DNA of 11,739 nt from Nitrospirota bacterium (GTDB lineage Bacteria > Nitrospirota > Nitrospiria > JACQBZ01), in assembly GCA_016198945.1 (NCBI GenBank), contig JACQHO010000140.1, positions 1 to 11,739 of the forward strand, written 5' to 3'. A program made the translations under genes and the position numbers. The stretch's first letter is position 1. Each line of letters begins with the position of its first letter. This document shows positions 1 through 4,708 of this stretch, piece by piece. The notes under the pieces were generated by a model. That model saw only the letters and a program-made list of their open reading frames with translations. It made no database searches and was not told the origin of the DNA.

Positions 1-621
1 AAAGGGGACTCGGCCCTCTGCCGGCGCGAAAAAGTGGATATTCTCTTCATGCCGACGGCCGGGGCCGTCTATCCCGAGGGACACGACACCAAGATCCTGG
101 TCGGACGGATCGGCGATGTATTGGAAGGCGCCGTTCGTCCGGGCCATTTCTCCGGCGTCGCCACGGTCGTGGCCAAGCTTTTTCAGATCATAACGCCGGA
201 GATCGCTTTTTTCGGGCAAAAAGATTACCAGCAGACTGTCGTGATCAAGCGGCTGGCGCAGGATCTGAATTTTCCGGTCAAGATCGTCGTCTGCCCGACT
301 GTCCGTGAGAAAGACGGTCTCGCGATGAGTTCGCGCAATCGCTACCTATCGGACGGGGAACGCGAAGCTGCTCGGTTTTTGTTCAAGGCGTTGCAAAAAG
401 GGCGGGAGCGGATTGGGCAGGGCGAGCGTGACGCGGCCGCCGTACGGGATGCGATGGCCTTATTGATTCAGGAACAGCCGCAGGAGCAGATCGACTACGC
501 AACCGTCGTCCATCCCGAAACGCTCCAGGAGGTTTCAAAAATCAAAGGCCCGGTCGTGCTGCTTCTGGCCGTCCGAATCGGAAAGACCCGCCTGATTGAT
601 AATCTTCTGGTCAAACCCTGA
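1..621 (+). CDS. panC: Pantothenate synthetase (pantoate--beta-alanine ligase), 3' part
   Basis: The enzyme joins D-pantoate and beta-alanine using ATP, giving pantothenate, AMP and PPi in the cytoplasm, the last step of vitamin B5 synthesis. The frame is open from base 1, so the gene starts outside the window. The 206 visible residues compare with about 280 for the family, so roughly 75 N-terminal residues, including the HIGH-type motif, are missing. Family signatures are clear: the MPTAGAVYPEGHDT stretch, HFSGVATVVAKLFQI, FFGQKDYQQTVVIKRLAQDLN, and PTVREKDGLAMSSRNRYL, which holds the KMSKS-like ATP-binding loop. The C-terminal dimerisation part ends in GKTRLIDNLLVKP. A GTG at 34 could be taken as a start but lies inside the conserved domain. 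The gene converges on the minus-strand barrel gene with a 30-bp gap and no visible terminator. A diverged copy of its last 24 codons lies at 1524-1601. Confidence 0.95.
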   Translation, partial: KGDSALCRREKVDILFMPTAGAVYPEGHDTKILVGRIGDVLEGAVRPGHFSGVATVVAKLFQIITPEIAFFGQKDYQQTVVIKRLAQDLNFPVKIVVCPTVREKDGLAMSSRNRYLSDGEREAARFLFKALQKGRERIGQGERDAAAVRDAMALLIQEQPQEQIDYATVVHPETLQEVSKIKGPVVLLLAVRIGKTRLIDNLLVKP

Positions 622-626
622 TCCGT

Positions 627-643
627 CCCGCGCGCGAGGCCGG
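627..643. repeat. 17-bp direct repeat, left copy flanking the barrel gene
   Basis: CCCGCGCGCGAGGCCGG at 627-643 is identical to 1375-1391. The two copies bracket the barrel gene 652-1278 and its upstream region. The sequence is GC-rich and of low complexity, so chance is possible, but a 17-base match in this short span is notable. Confidence 0.5.
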
Positions 644-651
644 TGCGGCGG

Positions 652-1278
652 CTATTTTGGAAAGAGGTATTTCAGGCCGGCCGTGACGACCAGACCGTTT
701 ACGCTGAGGGTATCGCTCACCGATGAACTGAAACCCTTCACCGTCAGATCAGTGCTTGTGAAGGCATAGCGTGCATCGACCACGAAGGCAACTACGGACG
801 AAACTTTCAAATTCGCTCCAACGGCCAGATGAAAACCGACGGAATCATCCATCACGACCTTGTAAACGGAGATCCCCGACGATTTTCTGGCTTCCGAACT
901 GGCGTGAGCCGAATTTTTATAGAATCCAACGCCGGCCCCAAGGTAAGGATCAAAAGGAGCCTCTTCTTCCATAGGATGGAAATGGACCGTCAGCAGAATC
1001 GGAACCACGACCACCTCGGCTTCTTTGATATTGGTCTTCAGGTCAACCGAAATCTGGTCGACACTGATCTCGCCTCCGAGCTTACCTTGACGCATTCCAG
1101 CCGTTACACCAAGGACGGTCGCGCTTTCAATATCGGTGGTTTCACCGAATACTTTATCGCTTTGGAATATCCCTGTTCCAACCCGGATTCCTATGCTGGT
1201 CTCCGGTCCGAGCAAGGCCAGAGAAGGCGCCGCCGATCCCAACACCAAAACCGCCGCAAGGCCCCAAATACGCTTCAT
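652..1278 (-). CDS. Small outer-membrane beta-barrel protein, unknown role
   Basis: A 208-residue exported protein. Residues 1-21 form a classic signal peptide (KR n-region, hydrophobic LAAVLVLGSAA core, probable cleavage after SLA). The rest alternates polar and hydrophobic residues in short strands separated by glycine- and charge-rich turns, and ends in GLKYLFPK, typical of small 8-stranded barrels of the OmpW/OmpX or 'outer membrane beta-barrel' type. Segments such as DPYLGAGVGFYKN and VVAFVVDARYAFTSTD fit barrel strands. A strong Shine-Dalgarno (AAGGAGGG, within 1285-1294) lies 6 nt before the ATG at 1278, which fixes the start. The gene stands alone, convergent with panC. A 17-bp direct repeat lies just outside each end (627-643 and 1375-1391). 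The fold call is firm, but no ligand or pore function can be deduced. Confidence 0.85.
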   Translation of the reverse strand: MKRIWGLAAVLVLGSAAPSLALLGPETSIGIRVGTGIFQSDKVFGETTDIESATVLGVTAGMRQGKLGGEISVDQISVDLKTNIKEAEVVVVPILLTVHFHPMEEEAPFDPYLGAGVGFYKNSAHASSEARKSSGISVYKVVMDDSVGFHLAVGANLKVSSVVAFVVDARYAFTSTDLTVKGFSSSVSDTLSVNGLVVTAGLKYLFPK

Positions 1279-1374
1279 GTCCTTCCCTCCTTTTTGATGT
1301 CGGTTAACCCGACCGATTGAATACCCTCAGGGAATGAGGTTGCTCACTGATGACGTTTTGCCCCACCGCCCCCC

Positions 1375-1391
1375 CCCGCGCGCGAGGCCGG
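1375..1391. repeat. 17-bp direct repeat, right copy flanking the barrel gene
   Basis: Exact match to 627-643. It follows a run of cytosines (about 1371-1377) upstream of the barrel gene and opens the repeat-rich stretch that continues to about 1523. Confidence 0.5.
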
Positions 1392-1400
1392 AACGGAGCT

Positions 1401-1434
1401 TATCCAGGAATTAAGTTTCGTATCCCCGGAATTA
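1401..1434. repeat. Imperfect direct repeat TATCC-AGGAATTA / TATCCCCGGAATTA
   Basis: Two near-identical units, 1401-1413 and 1421-1434, are separated by AAGTTTCG-type sequence. The pattern of AATTAAGT followed by a CCCCGGAATT block resembles intergenic repeats I associate with REP-associated (IS200-like, RAYT) transposases in several phyla. The resemblance is from memory; the duplication itself is directly visible. Confidence 0.45.
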
Positions 1435-1459
1435 CGATATAGGCGATACAGACTCGAAT

Positions 1460-1523
1460 TTTGAAATCAGCTTTCAACAAAATCAAGGGATTATCTTCCA
1501 AAAGGTGACAGGCACCTTTGGTA
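1460..1523. repeat. 57-bp two-hairpin repeat, copy 1 (extended to 64 bp)
   Basis: Positions 1460-1516 are identical to 4630-4686 over 57 bp. The unit holds two small hairpins: TTGAAA-tcagc-TTTCAA (1461-1477) and AAAGGTG-acagg-CACCTTT (1501-1519). Positions 1500-1523 also match 2537-2560 exactly. Two short hairpins at the two ends of a compact unit recall the ends recognised by IS200/IS605 or RAYT transposases. The panC remnant begins one base after the repeat ends. Confidence 0.8.
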
Positions 1524-1601
1524 GAAGGCCCGGTCGTCCTATTACTCGCCGTCCGGATCGGTAAGACCCGTCTGATTGATAATCTGTTTGTCAAAATCTG
1601 A
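1524..1601 (+). pseudogene. Remnant of a second panC 3' end
   Basis: From 1525 to 1602 this matches 545-622 of panC at 65 of 78 bases, without gaps. Read in the panC frame it gives PVVLLLAVRIGKTRLIDNLFVKI and a TGA stop, with 22 of 24 residues (counting the preceding glycine) equal to the intact gene. Eight of the ten differing codons are synonymous, and only the L-to-F and P-to-I changes near the end alter the protein. This pattern means the fragment diverged while still part of a functional panC. It was not formed by a recent local duplication followed by neutral decay. Similarity starts abruptly where the hairpin repeat ends (1523). There is no start codon or upstream domain, so it cannot encode a working enzyme. 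Confidence 0.8.
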
Positions 1602-1728
1602 TTAGATGGAGGGGTCACGGCCCGCGATCAAGGCTGCGCGGATCGCCTCCAACAGACGGCCATGCTAACGTCGCGCGCTCCCCGCCCGCCTGAAGCCGCT
1701 CCACCATCTCATGAATCGCCGTACTCAC
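1602..1728 (-). pseudogene. Possible collapsed gene: XdhC/CoxI-like start joined to an unrelated-frame gene end
   Basis: On the minus strand, GGAGG (1739-1743) precedes TTG (1731) and GTG (1728). The 22 codons from GTG encode VSTAIHEMVERLQAGGERATLA, which resembles the first helix of XdhC/CoxI-family molybdoenzyme maturation proteins (typically a LLEAGEPAALATVV-like stretch). The frame then leaves the family pattern. One base on (1661-1602), another frame gives GRLLEAIRAALIAGRDPSI followed by TAA, which also looks like real coding sequence and ends right against the stop of the panC remnant. A simple reading is a convergent neighbour of an ancestral panC that lost its middle by deletion. The XdhC likeness rests on about 22 residues recalled from memory, and the tail could belong to another gene. 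Confidence 0.35.
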
Positions 1729-1743
1729 CAAGTCCCTGCCTCC

Positions 1744-1838
1744 GACTACCGTCGCACAAAAGCCATCCCCGCCCCCCCGCGCACAAGGGTGGAAGGGAGC
1801 AACGGAACTTTACACAGGTCCGACCCGAACCATTATTA
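1744..1838. other. Non-coding stretch with a small interrupted palindrome
   Basis: I find no supported gene between the possible XdhC-like start and the end of the lipoprotein gene. It holds a C-run (about 1771-1777) and GGTC-c-GACC at 1817-1825, 14 bases past the lipoprotein stop codon. No T-tract follows on either strand, so it is not a convincing terminator. Confidence 0.4.
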
Positions 1839-2516
1839 TTACTCCGCACTTCGGTTTTGGAAAAATTGTTCGGTCAGTTCTTTGGTACAAACATCTGCCA
1901 TATCGTTCAACCTCTCTTTCAAGTACGACCCGTCATTTGCGGTAAAATCAGTCAAGCGGTGAGGAAATTGTGAATCCTGAGGACCATACCTACATAAGCC
2001 CCGCCAGAGTACTCTTGAAGAATCCAGGTTGATCGCCCTCCCCATGACTTCATACTTGAAATAGTACTTTTCTTGATATTCGACCAAGCCCCATTCTGTT
2101 GTCTTAAAATCAAAGACAACACCCTTCTCAAAAACTTTTCGTAATGTCATAATGTCATCGCTGTTGAGCGGTTCCCGGTTGCCGTCCACCTCCTTGGCCC
2201 CTAGTCCCTTCGCGATGCGCGAACTGACATCGGTGCTGATTTTCAGTGCGGGATCTTCAATGACGATTGTTTCACCTACCGGCGATTTCGAAGTTTTTGC
2301 CGATGCGGCATCAATTATTGCACCTACTAACCCAAACATGCTACCCATCCTGCCTCTTTCAAGATGATAAGTTGAAAAAGGGGGAGGGGAATAATATACA
2401 GCCTGGAGTTTTAGCTGATTTTTAATAATTATCCGATCCGAAGGTGATATCATGATTATTTGTGGCGCACAACCGACAAGAGAAAACGCGGCCAACATAA
2501 CAGTTGCAGATTTCAT
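1839..2516 (-). CDS. Predicted lipoprotein of unknown function
   Basis: A 225-residue protein with a lipoprotein signal: MK, a short hydrophobic stretch, and the lipobox LVGC with the lipidated cysteine at residue 16. The mature part has mixed alpha/beta character, with no membrane segments beyond the signal. Segments such as SRIAKGLGAKEVDG and FDFKTTEWGLVEYQ recall envelope lipoproteins that contain a nucleotide-free Rossmann-like or TolB-N-like fold, but I cannot name a family. It is AT-richer than the GC-rich genes on both sides, as is its neighbour at 2597-3043, suggesting that the pair arrived together. An AGGAGGG Shine-Dalgarno (2531-2537) lies 14 nt before the ATG, slightly far, and directly downstream of a short hairpin repeat. 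Downstream lies degenerate sequence. Confidence 0.75.
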   Translation of the reverse strand: MKSATVMLAAFSLVGCAPQIIMISPSDRIIIKNQLKLQAVYYSPPPFSTYHLERGRMGSMFGLVGAIIDAASAKTSKSPVGETIVIEDPALKISTDVSSRIAKGLGAKEVDGNREPLNSDDIMTLRKVFEKGVVFDFKTTEWGLVEYQEKYYFKYEVMGRAINLDSSRVLWRGLCRYGPQDSQFPHRLTDFTANDGSYLKERLNDMADVCTKELTEQFFQNRSAE

Positions 2517-2530
2517 AATCTTGACAATAC

Positions 2531-2560
2531 CCTCCTAAAAGGTGACAGGCACCTTTGGTA
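2531..2560 (-). promoter_or_regulatory. Hairpin repeat (24 bp) touching the Shine-Dalgarno of the lipoprotein gene
   Basis: Positions 2537-2560 equal 1500-1523. Transcribed toward the lipoprotein gene, this is the hairpin AAAGGTG-cctgt-CACCTTT, and the ribosome binding site AGGAGGG (2531-2537) starts one or two nucleotides after its 3' arm. A hairpin so close to the ribosome site could affect initiation or protect the 5' end of the RNA. The 33 bases of the full repeat that lie beyond this hairpin in the other copies are absent here. Confidence 0.5.
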
Positions 2561-2596
2561 ATATTCAAGGTCGCCAACTGTTATAAATTATCCGCT

Positions 2597-3043
2597 TCAG
2601 CGTGAGCTATCCATCTCATCAAGAATCTTATCCAACCTGTCGATTGTGAAATATTTTTGCTCATCTTTCCACTGTATTTTTGTGCCTGCTCTGTTCGCTT
2701 GGGGAATCGCTCCACACCTCTCTCTAAAGCGAATGAGCAATGCACGCTCTAATTTTATCCATGTCTCGACTCCGGGCACTTTCTCACATGTTACGACATT
2801 GAATTCTACGTGCTTCGTTCCGTAGTCGTACAGAAGTTTCTCACCTCTCACTGCTGCGCTAGATGCAATCCGACGAGCCCCTTTCTTTGTAGTGCCTATG
2901 TAGGCGATCCGAGATCTTCGCCATGGATAACGAATCTTATTGTTTGTCCTTCCGACATACACAAGCTTGTTGTCTCGGAAGGCAGTTCGGTTGATTACGA
3001 TAGCCGGATGGAGTTGCCACTTTATTCTGAGTCTTTTTGGCAT
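2597..3043 (-). CDS. Small GIY-YIG-like nuclease-fold protein
   Basis: A 148-residue protein. LVYVGRT (27-33) and, 15 residues on, RIAYIGTTKKGARRI (45-59) match the paired GIY and YIG strands and the arginine-bearing helix of the GIY-YIG superfamily. Further on, the ETWIKLERALLIRF segment supplies a glutamate (E99), and GAIPQANRAGT supplies an asparagine (N117), in the order expected for the metal-binding Glu and the late Asn. The first motif is LVY rather than GIY, so activity is uncertain. No extra DNA-binding domain is visible. The ATG at 3043 follows GAGGGGGAAAGC, a good ribosome site. Base composition is lower in GC than the flanking core genes. It lies 80 bp upstream of the lipoprotein gene on the same strand. 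Single-domain GIY-YIG proteins can be repair, mobile-element or defence nucleases, and the context does not decide between these. Confidence 0.65.
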   Translation of the reverse strand: MPKRLRIKWQLHPAIVINRTAFRDNKLVYVGRTNNKIRYPWRRSRIAYIGTTKKGARRIASSAAVRGEKLLYDYGTKHVEFNVVTCEKVPGVETWIKLERALLIRFRERCGAIPQANRAGTKIQWKDEQKYFTIDRLDKILDEMDSSR

Positions 3044-3352
3044 GCTTTCCCCCTCATTGATTTGGGTTACCGGCTAAGCTATGCCGCCGTGTCACTAACA
3101 TAAAAATGGGCATGGAGTAATTTTTTGAAGCTTTGATGTGATGGATAAACGCTTGCGGATCATGTGGCCTCGAGTTTCTCCCCGGCGGATGGGTCGTGTG
3201 TAAGTTAAAAACGGAAAGATGGCCCGCGCCGGAGGAATGATATGGCGGGATTATATTCTTTTAGATGATGTGGGTCAATATGTGGGGAATAGACATAAGG
3301 AGTGAAGGGCGTTAGGCGTAAGAAAAGAAAAAGGGACAGGTTATCCGGACGG
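3044..3352. other. 309-bp intergenic region without a supported gene
   Basis: This lies between the GIY-YIG-like gene and the end of the Omp85-like gene, and is AT-rich near the former. I see no convincing promoter pair or terminator hairpin. Near the right end, AAAAAGGGACAGG (about 3328-3340) resembles the GGGACAG cores of the other short repeats in the window. Read on the minus strand it gives a T-rich run just past the omp85 stop, but no stem precedes it. Confidence 0.4.
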
Positions 3353-4630
3353 CTACAACAGCTCCCACGGATACTGGAAGAAGATGCTCGGCTCGAACCC
3401 CTCCTGGCCCGTGGCGAGATCAAGCCGGTAGACGACGCCCGAGGCCGTCACGAGTCGCATCCCGGCGCCGTAGGAAGACCGCGTGGTCTCTCCAAGATCG
3501 CTCGCGCGGTCCGCGACCGTCCCGATCTCATAGAACAGCGCGATCTGAACCGCCGTTCGGATGTCCTTCATGATGTAGATATTGAACGGTTTGTACTCGT
3601 CCGTCAGGTTCCAACGAAGTTCCGTTCCCAGAAACCGGGCATGGGCGCCCCGATACCGTCCTTCGGAATACGATCTCAGACGGCTCAACCCGCCGAGCGC
3701 GGTGGCCGTTCCAAATTTGTTCTCCGCCACGGTGCTGTCCACAAACTGCCGACATTGGGTCTGCTCCTCCGGGTCCGTAACAGAACCGCAGTCGAGGCCC
3801 AGATCCTGCTCCACCGCACCGGGGTCCGTCTCACCTTCCTTGAGAACGTGAGCATCCGATCCAAAATAGTTGAAGGCCCAGGTGCTCCGGCTCCCGAGAG
3901 GAATGTAGGCCGTGGCGCTATAGTCCACCCAATAGAAATCCGGTCCCGACCCTTGCGGAAGCGTCCGCCAGAGGCTGAGGTCGAGCCGCCCGCCCCGGCG
4001 GGGGTCGAAGCTGTCATCCGTCAGATCGAAAAGCGTGCCCAAGACAGTTGTGTTGGCACGGGCCTTCGGACCGTCCTCGGCATTGATGATTGTTTCACCC
4101 CGGCGGTCGGACAGGCTTTTGAGCCGGCTGCTTACGCCATAGTCGCCGAGATAGATTTCAAAACGTCGCTCCATGAAGGTCGCGGCCAGACGGCCCCCCC
4201 CGATCACCGCATCCCCGAAAACGGCCACGGAATAGTCGTTCTGGTCGGCGGCCATGCCCCGTTGGCTGTAACTTTGGACCGACACCCGGCTCAGGTGCGC
4301 GCCGCCGATGTCCAGAATCAGCCTCTTCGGGATGAGGTGAATGCTGTCGATTCCAACCGCCTGTCCGTTGACATCCCCGCCGAAGAGCGTCCCGGAAACG
4401 TCCGTATAACTGCCACCCACGTTGGTGGCGGCGCCGAGAAACCCGTATCCCGACCCGATTCCCGGCAGGTTGAACAGGAAGGGCACGAGGACATGGCCGG
4501 GCTCGTTCTGGAACTGGGCTCTTCTTCGATCCGGAAGCAAACCCGGATCAGCGCCGGCCTCGACCCCGAATAGGAAAAAGATGACCGCAATGCCGACAGC
4601 ATAGAGCAGTTTGGTCATCCTGACCCACAT
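3353..4630 (-). CDS. Omp85/BamA-type outer-membrane barrel (surface antigen D15 domain), no POTRA
   Basis: A 425-residue exported protein. Residues 1-27 form a signal peptide (TKLLY, then the hydrophobic IAVIFFLFG, with cleavage near EAGA). The remainder is a beta barrel with hallmarks of the D15/bacterial surface antigen domain: DLTDDSFDPRRGGRLDL (202-218), the LGGLSRLRSYSEGRYRG loop (312-328) equivalent to the VRGF/Y lid motif of BamA and TamA, and the end segment SYGAGMRLVTASGVVYRLDLA...FFQYPWELL. There is no room for POTRA repeats, so it is a barrel-only member, unlike BamA. Two cysteines (281, 293) may form a disulfide in a surface loop. The first ATG (4630) abuts a 57-bp repeat and has no ribosome site; the ATG at 4618 is an alternative start with equally little support. 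It follows pilB by 76 bp, a gap made up of repeat. Confidence 0.85.
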   Translation of the reverse strand: MWVRMTKLLYAVGIAVIFFLFGVEAGADPGLLPDRRRAQFQNEPGHVLVPFLFNLPGIGSGYGFLGAATNVGGSYTDVSGTLFGGDVNGQAVGIDSIHLIPKRLILDIGGAHLSRVSVQSYSQRGMAADQNDYSVAVFGDAVIGGGRLAATFMERRFEIYLGDYGVSSRLKSLSDRRGETIINAEDGPKARANTTVLGTLFDLTDDSFDPRRGGRLDLSLWRTLPQGSGPDFYWVDYSATAYIPLGSRSTWAFNYFGSDAHVLKEGETDPGAVEQDLGLDCGSVTDPEEQTQCRQFVDSTVAENKFGTATALGGLSRLRSYSEGRYRGAHARFLGTELRWNLTDEYKPFNIYIMKDIRTAVQIALFYEIGTVADRASDLGETTRSSYGAGMRLVTASGVVYRLDLATGQEGFEPSIFFQYPWELL

Positions 4631-4708
4631 TTGAAATCAGCTTTCAACAAAATCAAGGGATTATCTTCCAAAAGGTGACAGGCACCATTCATTCAGGCAC
4701 CATTCATT
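4630..4708. repeat. 57-bp two-hairpin repeat, copy 2, with a 15-bp tandem duplication
   Basis: Positions 4630-4686 are identical to 1460-1516. Beyond it the unit CAGGCACCATTCATT is present twice in tandem (4679-4693 and 4694-4708). The whole interval between pilB and the omp85-like gene is this repeat. Its right end contributes two bases of the pilB TAA stop codon (4707-4709), and its left end touches the first base of the omp85 start codon. Confidence 0.85.

Noticed and set aside
34..36. GTG as the start of panC
   Set aside because: Upstream codons 1-33 are open and match the family, so the gene simply begins before the window.
622..651. Bidirectional terminator between the convergent panC and barrel genes
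   Set aside because: The 30-bp gap has no stable stem followed by a T-run.
829..1320. Plus-strand frames opposite the small barrel gene
   Set aside because: The minus-strand gene has a signal peptide, barrel pattern and strong ribosome site; the plus frames have none.
3221..3319. Short plus-strand frame starting MARAGGMIW as a possible RAYT transposase remnant
   Set aside because: The first residues vaguely recall transposase starts, but the HUH and tyrosine motifs are absent and the frame is only about 30 codons.
3302..4573. 423-codon plus-strand frame opposite the omp85-like gene
   Set aside because: It begins inside the intergenic region and its protein is low-complexity and Arg/Pro-rich. 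The minus strand gives a full exported barrel.
1460..4708. CRISPR-like or composite transposon reading of the repeated units
   Set aside because: The units are not regularly spaced and have no spacers. The 57-bp copies are in the same orientation and enclose several unrelated genes without an integrase or transposase.
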